Part shown: positions 8,736 to 15,804 of the stretch, one piece after another
Layout of the letters: each line of letters opens with the position of its first letter
How positions within the stretch are numbered: position 1 is the stretch's first letter
From: Christensenella sp. UBA6420
GTDB taxonomy: Bacteria > Bacillota > Clostridia > Christensenellales > DTU072
Reading direction: 5' to 3'
Length of the DNA: 32,694 bases
Assembly (NCBI GenBank): GCA_002439705.1
Contig: DJPE01000012.1
Location: 1 to 32,694, forward strand
The notes under the pieces: model-generated
Told to the model about the DNA's origin: nothing
The model's database searches: none
What the model saw: only the letters and a program-made list of their open reading frames with translations
Position numbers and translations under genes: made by a program

Positions 8736-8766
8736 AGTAATATATGAAAAATATAGGAGAGTAACT

Positions 8767-9690
8767 ATGAGCAGTTTCAAAAATCTCAGAATCGTAGACA
8801 ACTTTTATCAGACGTCGGCGTTCTTTCCGATGCCCACCGTCCTTATAGGCACGCTCGCCGAAGACGGAAAGACCACTTCTTTCGGTTCTTACTCGTTGGT
8901 TTCGCCGTACTATATAGCCGGCAAGGACTACTACGCGATGCTTCTGGAATGCCGCAACAGTTCCAACACCTGCAAAGGACTTTTAAGGCACAAAAAATGC
9001 ACCCTTAACTTTATTCCCGACGACAGAAAATATTTTACCGAAGCGGTAAGGTTAGGTTTCCCCGGCGACACGCCCGAAGAAAAGATGAAAGACTGCCTTT
9101 TCCATCTCGAAGAAGGTTTGAGAGCGGAAGAAAATAAAAACGAAACTTTCCCGAAAGTCATTACCGAAGCGTATCAGGTGTTCGAATGTACCTGGGTGGA
9201 CACTCTCGACCACGCCGAAAACGACACCGTGCAGGAAGAATATCTCCCGCCCTATCACGACTTCAACGGTATTACTTCCAAATTCGGCGCGCATTTTATC
9301 CTTAAAATAGATAAAATCCTTATGAAAGAAAAATACCGTAATGCCATTATTAACGGAGTAAGAGCAAAAGACTTTCCAAACGTTCCCGTAGACTACGGCT
9401 ACCGCGACAGCAAGAACTTTTGGTACAGTAAATTCAGCCGTCCCATAGCCGAACCTTTACCCAACCGCGAAGTGGATATTCAGTCGGTCAGATACGCCGC
9501 AAACAGAGCCGACGACGTGGTTAAGTTCACCGACGACGCGTTGGAAACTCTCGTCAAAGTCCCCCGCGTGTTCCTTTCGATGGTCCTTAAAGGCTGCGTG
9601 GAATGGGCGAAAGAAAATAACGTAACTTTAATAACGAAAGAGCATATGCAGATAATAAACGATAAACGTTCCAAAGAGAAAAAGAGATAA
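8767..9690 (+). CDS. Flavin-reductase-like FMN-binding protein with a PCP_red-like C-terminal domain
   Basis: 307 residues from the ATG at 8767. AGGAG is close upstream, and longer frames run back into the repeat element and over the promoter. The N-terminal part (about 10-215) has the split-barrel look of flavin reductase-like flavoproteins: PMPTVLIGTL, GSYSLVSPYYIAG, CRNSSNTCKGLL. The C-terminal 50 residues (FTDDALETLVKVPRVFLSMV...WAKENNVTLITKEHM) resemble the PCP_red domain (PF08369), a small helical domain known from the B subunit of light-independent protochlorophyllide reductase and as a fusion partner elsewhere. The combination suggests a redox role with FMN; the reaction is unknown. 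It stands alone with its own promoter. Confidence 0.8.
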   Translation: MSSFKNLRIVDNFYQTSAFFPMPTVLIGTLAEDGKTTSFGSYSLVSPYYIAGKDYYAMLLECRNSSNTCKGLLRHKKCTLNFIPDDRKYFTEAVRLGFPGDTPEEKMKDCLFHLEEGLRAEENKNETFPKVITEAYQVFECTWVDTLDHAENDTVQEEYLPPYHDFNGITSKFGAHFILKIDKILMKEKYRNAIINGVRAKDFPNVPVDYGYRDSKNFWYSKFSRPIAEPLPNREVDIQSVRYAANRADDVVKFTDDALETLVKVPRVFLSMVLKGCVEWAKENNVTLITKEHMQIINDKRSKEKKR

Positions 9691-9704
9691 ATATATACTA
9701 TTTG

Positions 9705-9745
9705 TATAAAAGAATCAGCCGTTCCGCGAAGGAAACGACTGATTC
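9705..9745 (-). terminator. Terminator of the tRNA-Arg transcript
   Basis: On the minus strand GAATCAGTCGTTTCC pairs with GGAACGGCTGATTC around TTCG (9712-9745), followed by TTTTA. It begins directly after the encoded CCA. Confidence 0.85.
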
Positions 9746-9822
9746 TGGCGTCCGTGATTGGAATCGAACCAACGGCGTTTCGCTTAGGAGGCGAACCCTC
9801 TATCCTACTGAGGTACACGGAC
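9746..9822 (-). tRNA. tRNA-Arg (anticodon CCT)
   Basis: The minus strand folds as a full cloverleaf. The acceptor stem is GTCCGTG/CACGGAC, the D arm is CCTC...GAGG, the anticodon stem is TTCGC/GCGAA with loop CTCCTAA (anticodon CCT, reading AGG), and the T arm is GTTGG-TTCGATT-CCAAT. A discriminator G and an encoded CCA complete it, 77 nt in all. It has its own promoter and terminator. Confidence 0.95.
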
Positions 9823-9866
9823 AAATTTATCGGTTATTATGCCGACGTGTCGATTAACGTATATAC

Positions 9867-9895
9867 ATTATAGTGAACAAACGGACAAAAATCAA
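9867..9895 (-). promoter_or_regulatory. Promoter of the tRNA-Arg gene
   Basis: Minus strand TTGATT (9890-9895), 17-bp spacer, TATAAT (9867-9872). The predicted start is about 38 nt before the mature tRNA. Confidence 0.75.
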
Positions 9896-9982
9896 GTCAT
9901 TGGGCGAAAAAAGTATGCGTTTGGCGTTCGGCTTAATTTCGACAAAATACAAGAGCAATTTTTTTCTAAATCGTTTAATGGA

Positions 9983-10012
9983 TTGACACGGTGAAAATAA
10001 TAATGCTATAAT
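9983..10012 (+). promoter_or_regulatory. Promoter of the ferredoxin gene
   Basis: Consensus TTGACA (9983-9988), 18-bp spacer and consensus TATAAT (10007-10012), about 30 bp before the ATG. This predicts strong expression. Confidence 0.85.
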
Positions 10013-10042
10013 GAAAAAAAATATAAACAAGGAGATTTAATT

Positions 10043-10213
10043 ATGGCATACGTAATTACCGATAACTGCATCAACTGCGGAACCTGCGAAGGTGAATGTC
10101 CAGTAAGCGCTATAAGCGCAGGAGACGGAAAATACGAAATCAACGCTGACGAATGCATCAGCTGCGGAACTTGCGCCGGTGTTTGCCCCAACGAAGCTAT
10201 CGTAGAAGAATAG
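10043..10213 (+). CDS. 2[4Fe-4S] clostridial-type ferredoxin
   Basis: 56 residues, the usual size, read directly from the sequence. Two cluster motifs are seen, CINCGTCEGECPVSAI and CISCGTCAGVCPNEAI, each with the CxxCxxC...CP spacing that binds one cubane cluster. It is a soluble low-potential electron carrier for anaerobic metabolism. A likely partner in this window is NfnAB, which uses reduced ferredoxin; the FTR-like protein at 18096 might also use it (inference). It has a perfect-consensus promoter, an AAGGAG ribosome site at 10029-10034 and its own terminators, so it is monocistronic and probably highly expressed. Confidence 0.97.
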   Translation: MAYVITDNCINCGTCEGECPVSAISAGDGKYEINADECISCGTCAGVCPNEAIVEE

Positions 10214-10277
10214 TTTTTTTGTTCGGAGCGAAAGCGTGACCGTTACAAACGTCACGCTCCATAATCGAAACGGAAAA

Positions 10278-10304
10278 GCACCCTTTGCGGGTGCCTTTCT
10301 TTTA
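10278..10304 (+). terminator. Ferredoxin terminator
   Basis: GCACCC-TTTGC-GGGTGC followed by CTTTCTTTT. A longer GCGTGAC/GTCACGC hairpin without a T run lies just before it (about 10233-10258). Confidence 0.8.
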
Positions 10305-10313
10305 TAGTAAAAT

Positions 10314-10347
10314 CCCCTTGACAAAAACGCTAAGGGGACTTTTATTT
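10314..10347. terminator. Bidirectional terminator between ferredoxin and the metal ATPase
   Basis: CCCCTT (10314-10319) pairs with AAGGGG (10332-10337). T-rich tracts flank it on both strands, so it can stop the convergent ATPase transcript as well. Confidence 0.65.
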
Positions 10348-10367
10348 TTTTGGAGTGTTATTTTTAT

Positions 10368-12236
10368 TCAGTTTTGTTTTTTCTTACGGTCTTTAAGCAT
10401 AGGACGGATAGCGTTAAGTATAGCTAAGACGCTTACTCCTACGTCGGCGAATATTGCAAGAAGAATATTGCCGATGCCGAGTACGCTGAGTATCATAACC
10501 GCTACCTTAACAGAAAGGGCGAAAACGATATTTTCGGTGGCTATCTTCACGGTACGACGGCTTATCTTCGCCGCTTCCGCTACTTTGGTAGGTTTATCTT
10601 CCATGATTACGACGTCGGCGGTCTCTACCGCAATGTCGCTTCCCATGCCGCCCATCGCTATACCTACGTCTGCTTCGGCAAGACAGGGTGCGTCGTTTAT
10701 TCCGTCGCCCACGAACGCTACGACCTTATTCTTACCCTTCTCGGCTACGAGATAATTTAGTTTATCTTCGGGAAGAAGTTGACCGTGGTATTCGTCGATA
10801 GAAAGTCTTTCCGCGACTTCCGCACAAACAGCGTTACTGTCGCCGCTCAACATTACCACTTTCTTTATTCCGCTTGCGGCGTAACTGCGTTTAAGGTCGT
10901 AACTGTCGTCTTTAATCTTGTCTTTGACGACGATATATCCGAGATAAGCTTCGTCTTTTGCGAAGTAAACCACGCTTCCTACGCCGTCGTACTTTTCAAA
11001 GGAAATATCGTTCTCTTCCATTAAAAGCGCGTTGCCGCCCAGACATACCGAGCCGTCGATTATCGCTTTCACGCCCCTGCCGCTTATTTCGGTGTAATCG
11101 CTTACGTCTTCGCTCGACGTATCGCCCGCTATCGACTTAGCTATGGGGTGGTTGCTTCCGCTTTCGATTTTACCGGCGATTTCCAAAAATTCTTCTTCGC
11201 TTATACCCGACGGTCTTACCGAGTCTATTACGAACTTGCCTGCGGTAAGAGTACCCGTCTTGTCGAGAGCGACGGTGGATAGCTTTGCGAGTTTTTCCAT
11301 ATAGTTGCTGCCCTTAATAAGGATACCCGCCTTGGACGCAAGTCCTATTCCGCGGAAGAAAGACAGCGGAACGCTTATAACAAGAGCGCAAGGACAGGAT
11401 ATTACCAGGAACGAAAGAGCCTTGTATATCCACTCTTTCAGACTTTCCGCGGTGTACCCGAAGAAAATCGGCGGAATAAACGCGACTATTATCGCAAGCC
11501 CTACGACTACGGGAGTGTAAACCGCGGCGAACTTGGAAATAAAGTTCTCGGCTTTGGCTTTACGCGACGTTGCCGATTCGACCAAATCCAAAATCTTAGC
11601 GACGGTACTTTCTTCGTACTTTTTCCTGACTTCGACCTTTATTACGCTTTCGCTGTTTACGCAACCGCTTATAATTTCGTCACCTTCCTTAATGGCTCTC
11701 GGCACGCTTTCGCCTGTGAGCGCGGAAGTATCCAAAGTAGTAGTTCCGTCTACCACAACGCCGTCTACGGGAACTCTTTCGCCGACTTTTACGACTATTA
11801 CGTCACCGACGGAAAGCTCTTCCGGCTCTACCGTTATTACTTCGTTACCCTTAATAAGATTGGCGTAAGGGGTACGCATTTCGACGAGCTTGGATATAAA
11901 GTTCCTGCTCTTGTTCACGGCGTAATGTTCGAAGTATTCGCCTATTGCGTTAAGGAGAAGGACCAGAACGCCGTCGAGATACTCCCCTAATACGAACGCG
12001 CCTATCGCTGCTATCAGCATAAGGAAGTTTTCGTCCACATGATGTGCCTTGAACCCTTCTATACTTTCCATAAGCGGTTCTATTCCGACCACGATAAGGG
12101 CGGCTATGAATAATCCGAGCTTCCACCACTTACCTATCGGCAAAAACTCGCCGAGTAAGACGAGAATCAGTGCCAAAGCGATTTTTATAATCGGCAGATA
12201 CTTTTGTAACTGCTTCTTAAATTTTTTCTTGTTCAT
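10368..12236 (-). CDS. P1B-type heavy-metal ATPase, Zn/Cd/Pb-like, without an HMA domain
   Basis: 622 residues. It is an inner-membrane pump using ATP to export soft divalent metals. Key motifs are TGES (174-177, actuator), SCPCAL in the metal-binding membrane helix (CPC 281-283), DKTGT (phosphorylated Asp325), SNHP (363-364, nucleotide pocket) and GDGIND (510-515). The last membrane helix contains FADVGVSVLAILN, whose Asp suits the Zn/Cd subgroup rather than copper. The usual N-terminal HMA domain is absent and is encoded by the gene just upstream. That gene is in the same frame and separated only by TAG and three codons. The ribosome site of this gene is weak, so coupling or read-through is possible. 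The metal itself is inferred. Confidence 0.92.
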   Translation of the reverse strand: MNKKKFKKQLQKYLPIIKIALALILVLLGEFLPIGKWWKLGLFIAALIVVGIEPLMESIEGFKAHHVDENFLMLIAAIGAFVLGEYLDGVLVLLLNAIGEYFEHYAVNKSRNFISKLVEMRTPYANLIKGNEVITVEPEELSVGDVIVVKVGERVPVDGVVVDGTTTLDTSALTGESVPRAIKEGDEIISGCVNSESVIKVEVRKKYEESTVAKILDLVESATSRKAKAENFISKFAAVYTPVVVGLAIIVAFIPPIFFGYTAESLKEWIYKALSFLVISCPCALVISVPLSFFRGIGLASKAGILIKGSNYMEKLAKLSTVALDKTGTLTAGKFVIDSVRPSGISEEEFLEIAGKIESGSNHPIAKSIAGDTSSEDVSDYTEISGRGVKAIIDGSVCLGGNALLMEENDISFEKYDGVGSVVYFAKDEAYLGYIVVKDKIKDDSYDLKRSYAASGIKKVVMLSGDSNAVCAEVAERLSIDEYHGQLLPEDKLNYLVAEKGKNKVVAFVGDGINDAPCLAEADVGIAMGGMGSDIAVETADVVIMEDKPTKVAEAAKISRRTVKIATENIVFALSVKVAVMILSVLGIGNILLAIFADVGVSVLAILNAIRPMLKDRKKKQN

Positions 12237-12245
12237 TCTTATCTG

Positions 12246-12461
12246 CTATTTTATTATTGCGTCGGGTTCGTTCTTTAACAAAACTCTCTTGACTTCTTCG
12301 AGTATGGCTTCGCTGTTTTCGTCTTCGACTTCTACGGTAAGCGTTTCCATAAAAAAGTTAAGCACGGCGCTCTTTACGCCCTTAACCTTGCTTACTGCAT
12401 GTTCGGCTTTTCTCGCGCAGTTCGCGCAGTCGATTCCGGTTACTTTGTATTTCTTTTCCAT
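12246..12461 (-). CDS. Small HMA-domain metal-binding protein
   Basis: 71 residues from the ATG at 12461, chosen for the GGAGG just upstream; the longer frame from 12479 would overlap that site. It is a single ferredoxin-like HMA domain with the metal motif GIDCANCARKAE near the N-terminus. In this family the two cysteines bind a soft metal and pass it to the partner ATPase. It lies 9 bp before the HMA-less ATPase gene and in the same frame, so together they equal one standard CadA/ZntA protein cut by a stop codon. It is the first gene of the operon and has an operator-like element in its leader. Confidence 0.9.
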   Translation of the reverse strand: MEKKYKVTGIDCANCARKAEHAVSKVKGVKSAVLNFFMETLTVEVEDENSEAILEEVKRVLLKNEPDAIIK

Positions 12462-12479
12462 AATGACCTCCGAAAACAA

Positions 12480-12495
12480 TTAAATGTTTGTTTAA
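12480..12495. promoter_or_regulatory. Operator-like 16-mer TTAAATGTTTGTTTAA
   Basis: It lies just downstream of the -10 of the HMA/ATPase promoter, where a repressor would block transcription. It matches the element before copA (19531-19546) at 14 of 16 positions. A shared metal-responsive repressor, for example of the ArsR/SmtB type, is inferred. No such gene is in the window. Confidence 0.5.
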
Positions 12496-12503
12496 CTGTT
12501 TTA

Positions 12504-12532
12504 ATAATAGTACATCGTATTCCGTTTGTCAA
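12504..12532 (-). promoter_or_regulatory. Promoter of the HMA/metal ATPase operon
   Basis: Minus strand TTGACA (12527-12532), 17-bp spacer, TATTAT (12504-12509). Confidence 0.75.
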
Positions 12533-12630
12533 GAGATAATTCCCAAATTTATAAAAATTTTGCGGGAAATTTTTCCGCTAAAAATCGAACTTTTATGCGA
12601 ATCGTGAAAAAACGATATTAAATTCCTCAT

Positions 12631-12660
12631 AAAAATACACGCAGCTATTTTGCGGCGTGC
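12631..12660 (-). terminator. Terminator of the DUF2804/YdcF/phosphoesterase operon
   Basis: On the minus strand GCACGC-C-GC pairs with GC-T-GCGTGT around a short A-rich loop (12638-12660), followed by ATTTTTA. It begins about 22 nt after the phosphoesterase stop. I see nothing clear between it and the ATPase promoter at 12532. Confidence 0.7.
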
Positions 12661-12682
12661 GGGGATTGTAATAAGATTAAAT

Positions 12683-13723
12683 CTATTCGTAAATTTCGAC
12701 GGGGGTGGTCAGGGGCGAAAGTTTTACGTCGAATGACGCGTCGTCGGATATAGTGATGACGGTGGCTCCGCGGTTGGTGTATTTTTTCTTTATGCCGATA
12801 TAGGCAAGGTAATCTATCGCCATGCCGTAGGTAAGGCGTATGCCTTTATAGGTCATGGAGATGTTGTTTAAGTGGTCGTGTCCGCAGAAAGTGCCTTTGC
12901 AGGAGCCGAACTTGACCATTTCGTCGAAGAAATGCCCTTCTTTGCGTCTGGAAAAACCGATATGGTCGTTCTTTTCGGCGATGGTGCCGCAGTGATAAGT
13001 CACTTCGTCGGTGTGTCCCGTTTTGAGTTTTTTCCACGCGTCCCTGTATTCTTTAAGGGGCATATGGAAGAACGCAAGGCTGGGTTTTACCGTTCCTTCA
13101 GGGCTCATTTTCGTAATTTCCGACTTATACCACTCTATCTGGTCGTCGTGGATATTGTCGAAGGTGCTGAAAAAGGAAGTGCCGAGATACATATTACTGT
13201 CGAGCATAACGAGAGCCGTATTGAGTTCTCCGTCGGCGTTGTTTAACTTTATTATATGGTTGCCCGTGCCGAACACTCCCGGCGCGCCGTCGCAAAGAAG
13301 ACAATGTTCCAGCGACGAATAGTATTTAAGCAAATCTTCGCGTGAATGGGTGGCAAAAGCGGGTTCCGTATCGTGGTTGCCGAAGGTCATAGTCCACGGT
13401 ATTTCGAACTGCTCCATAAGGTTGCCGACGTACTTCGATTCCCTTAAATTATTGCAGGTGCCGGAAAAAATCGGCAATGGATAGATATTGTCGCCGGTTA
13501 TTATTATAAGGTCGGGTTTTTCTCTCTCGACGAGCGTGACTACCGCGTTATGGGCGAGTTTATCCTTACCTAAACTTAATATTCCCCTGCCGAAATGCAA
13601 ATCGGTCAGTTGCAAAATCTTAAAATCTCTGCCCTTTTCTTTGGTAAACACGCTGTAACCGTCGATAAATTCGGGTTTAAGCCCCGCGTTTTCTACCTTT
13701 TTTGCCGTAAGTTTTTTTATCAT
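12683..13723 (-). CDS. Calcineurin-like metallophosphoesterase
   Basis: 346 residues. All signature blocks of the dimetal phosphoesterase fold are present: LTDLHFG (Asp41, His43), ITGDN (Asp78), GNHD (115-118), FFHMP and near the end GHDHLNN. The layout resembles stand-alone bacterial phosphohydrolases of the Dcr2/purple-acid-phosphatase-like group. No signal peptide or membrane segment is seen, so it is probably cytoplasmic. The substrate is unknown. Its ATG overlaps the TGA of the YdcF-like gene by four bases (ATGA) and it has a GGAGGAAAG ribosome site. It is the last gene of a three-gene operon. Confidence 0.92.
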   Translation of the reverse strand: MIKKLTAKKVENAGLKPEFIDGYSVFTKEKGRDFKILQLTDLHFGRGILSLGKDKLAHNAVVTLVEREKPDLIIITGDNIYPLPIFSGTCNNLRESKYVGNLMEQFEIPWTMTFGNHDTEPAFATHSREDLLKYYSSLEHCLLCDGAPGVFGTGNHIIKLNNADGELNTALVMLDSNMYLGTSFFSTFDNIHDDQIEWYKSEITKMSPEGTVKPSLAFFHMPLKEYRDAWKKLKTGHTDEVTYHCGTIAEKNDHIGFSRRKEGHFFDEMVKFGSCKGTFCGHDHLNNISMTYKGIRLTYGMAIDYLAYIGIKKKYTNRGATVITISDDASFDVKLSPLTTPVEIYE

Positions 13724-14406
13724 CTTTCCTCCGAGAATATTACTTCGGTTTTTCCGAATACCTTTTCCATTGCTTCAACGAACTTTTCCGCAGACTTTTT
13801 GTCGCGGATAAAATATTCCGTTCTACCGTCTTTTACCGCGACGTTTACGTCCTTTGCGATAACTCTCGCATCGGGGTTATTTTGCAAAAACTCGTTAAGT
13901 TCCGCCCTATCCTTATATATAAACAAAACGGGCTTTCCTGCCGACTTTCCGAAAAGTTCTACGTTGCCGTCGACGGAATAAACGCACCGCACGGGCAAAC
14001 CGTATAAAATTCTGAAAATTCTTCTCGGATTAAGATACGGTCGGAACGTATGGTAAGACGAAGTGACGAGATAGAGTCTGCCGTACGGGATATTTTTCAG
14101 TATCTTTTTGCAAAACCTGCCGTTGCTTAAAGTGGTCTTGGAATCCCCTTCTTCCACGATAAGGTCGGCGTTTACTCCGCGTGAAACGAGATACTCTTTC
14201 ATGACTTCCGACTCTTTCTTTTCGGTAAGTTCGTTAGTCCTGCCGCCGCAGACCAGAAACCTGTCTGCGACGCCGTTTCTGAAAAGTTCTAACGCTTTTT
14301 CCAGCCTTTCGTACAGTTCAGGCAACGGATTTCCGTCGTCGTCAAGGCGTTTGCCTAAAACTATAACGTAATCGTTATTACCACTTGTTATGTACTTTTT
14401 CCGCAA
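13720..14406 (-). CDS. YdcF/SanA-like protein (DUF218)
   Basis: 228 residues. The DUF218 pattern is clear: DYVIVLGKRLDDDGNPLPEL, then a YERLEKALELF helix, FLVCGGRTN, KESEVMKEYL and LVTSSYHTFR. Family members are linked to cell-envelope or nucleotide-related functions, but no reaction is firmly assigned. No signal peptide or membrane helix precedes the domain. The start is a TTG at 14406 with AAGGTG upstream; no ATG or GTG exists before the conserved first strand, so the TTG start is likely. The gene overlaps the upstream DUF2804 gene by 29 bp and the downstream phosphoesterase by 4 bp, so the three are probably co-translated. Confidence 0.85.
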   Translation of the reverse strand: MRKKYITSGNNDYVIVLGKRLDDDGNPLPELYERLEKALELFRNGVADRFLVCGGRTNELTEKKESEVMKEYLVSRGVNADLIVEEGDSKTTLSNGRFCKKILKNIPYGRLYLVTSSYHTFRPYLNPRRIFRILYGLPVRCVYSVDGNVELFGKSAGKPVLFIYKDRAELNEFLQNNPDARVIAKDVNVAVKDGRTEYFIRDKKSAEKFVEAMEKVFGKTEVIFSEER

Positions 14407-15418
14407 AGCCCAACACCTTATCCAAATGAATTTCGCTGCCGTCGTCCAGAATTGCCTTTCCCGTGAAGTAACCGAACACCTGATGCGGTATCATCGCGAA
14501 CACTTTAAGGTCGAGCGGAGCCTGTCTGTCGATAAGGGGGTGGAAATCCATATAGAAACGACCGTCGTTACTCGTGAAAGTCCAGTCGCTCATATAGTCG
14601 TCCTTGCCGTCCTTTACGGGGATATTAAAGGTGATTTCGTCGAGTTTGTGACTCATACCTTTATAGAACAACATATTTTCGGTGGCTTGATCGTTGCTGC
14701 CGAAGCCGTAACCTATATTAAAACCGAACTTGTTTCCGTCGGGAAGGACGGTTTGTAAGCTGCCCCAATACCAGGTATTGTCGTAGGTCCACACACCCCT
14801 GCCCCAGTCGAGAGTGGCGAGAGTATTTTTATCTTTACTTAAAGAATATTCCTTATCGCCTAAACTGAACGTACCGTCGGCGGTCATACAATTGATTTTC
14901 TGATTATAATAAAAATGCGCTTTTTTATCGAACGGCGTGGCGATTACCATGCTTTCCTGCGGAATATCGGTGAGAGTGACGTCGAAAGATAAGGTTTCTT
15001 TATCGTTACCGAACTTGGGATAAACGCCGTAGATACGGCGGGTCTTTCCGTCGTTTATGAAAGTCATTTCCACGTTGCCTACTTTCCAGGCGCAATCGCC
15101 CACTACGCTCGTAGTCGGCATATTTAATTTTCCCATCGGGAAAAGGCAGACCGCACTCTTCGTTATTTGCGACGGAACGGTAAAATCTATCGTCGTCGCA
15201 CTCAACGCTCCCACAAAGCCCATATCCGCTATGGTAAGGCACAACGCGCAGTCGTCGTTACCGATATAATAGTAGTCCCATTCCTTAATGCGGCTCTTTT
15301 TTGCTTTGATATCGTCGCGGCTGTATTCCCATAATAAACTTTTAGCGTAACCGGGTTCGGCGATATTTCCGTCTTTGTTTAATAATTTTTGAATTTTTTT
15401 GATTTCGTTCTGTATCAT
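14378..15418 (-). CDS. DUF2804 family protein
   Basis: 346 residues. The DUF2804 layout is recognisable: an early DGNIAEPGYAKSLLWEY segment, KSRIKEWDYYYIGNDD, a central beta-rich domain, LDWGRGVWTYDNTWYWGS and a C-terminal FHPLIDRQAPLDL. The family resembles a two-lobed beta structure like those of lipocalin/AttH-type hydroxyneurosporene synthase relatives, but its function is unknown. No signal peptide is seen. The ATG at 15418 has AAGGTG upstream and a perfect-consensus promoter at 15454-15482. It is the first gene of an operon with the YdcF-like protein and the metallophosphoesterase. Confidence 0.85.
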   Translation of the reverse strand: MIQNEIKKIQKLLNKDGNIAEPGYAKSLLWEYSRDDIKAKKSRIKEWDYYYIGNDDCALCLTIADMGFVGALSATTIDFTVPSQITKSAVCLFPMGKLNMPTTSVVGDCAWKVGNVEMTFINDGKTRRIYGVYPKFGNDKETLSFDVTLTDIPQESMVIATPFDKKAHFYYNQKINCMTADGTFSLGDKEYSLSKDKNTLATLDWGRGVWTYDNTWYWGSLQTVLPDGNKFGFNIGYGFGSNDQATENMLFYKGMSHKLDEITFNIPVKDGKDDYMSDWTFTSNDGRFYMDFHPLIDRQAPLDLKVFAMIPHQVFGYFTGKAILDDGSEIHLDKVLGFAEKVHNKW

Positions 15419-15453
15419 TTTCGCACCTTGCCTGATTATATTTTTATTTAATA

Positions 15454-15482
15454 ATTATATAATAGTGCATACAGGTTGTCAA
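15454..15482 (-). promoter_or_regulatory. Promoter of the DUF2804 operon
   Basis: Minus strand TTGACA (15477-15482), 17-bp spacer, TATAAT (15454-15459), both consensus. Confidence 0.85.
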
Positions 15483-15499
15483 TATGCCTATTTTCCTGC

Positions 15500-15706
15500 G
15501 GAGCGACCTAAAAGCAGTGCTTTACGTTCCCCGATAGAGAAAAATATTAACGAAACGAGCTTAATCTCGAAAAACTCAAAACGGTCGTAAAAAACGGAAA
15601 CACGGATTTTTTATTAAAACGGGAAACTTGCCCGAAAACCGTCTCTACCGTACTCAGTACGCCTACGCTCGATTTTCGGTCAAAATCACTACCTTTATGC
15701 CACTCC
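15500..15706 (+). repeat. MITE-like element, copy B (subfamily 2)
   Basis: 207 bp, from GGAGCGACC to TTATGCCACTCC. The palindrome GTACTCAGTAC is at 15650-15660, inside an outer stem CCGAAAACCG / CGATTTTCGG. It shares GTGCTTTACGTTCCCCGAT and AAAATCACTACCTTTATG with copy D. It fills most of the 386-bp stretch between the DUF2804 and symporter genes. The rest of that stretch holds the two divergent promoters. Confidence 0.85.
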
Positions 15707-15743
15707 GATTTTGCAGTTTCTATGCCGTTTACTATATTTTACC

Positions 15744-15773
15744 TTGCCCCGAACGCCGTTTATGGTATACAAT
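15744..15773 (+). promoter_or_regulatory. Promoter of the symporter gene
   Basis: TTGCCC (15744-15749) with TATACA (15766-15771, 16-bp spacer) or TACAAT (15768-15773, 18-bp spacer). It starts 38 bp after MITE copy B and excludes starts further upstream. Confidence 0.6.
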
Positions 15774-15804
15774 GCTTTATATCGAAAATTTCGGAGAAGA
15801 CCAT

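Noticed and set aside
8605..8766. Longer N-terminus of the flavin reductase
   Set aside because: The extension is read from the repeat element and the promoter; the ATG at 8767 has a proper ribosome site.
15628..15804. 59 extra residues on the sodium:solute symporter
   Set aside because: They come from repeat copy B and the promoter region and do not fit the family's N-terminus.
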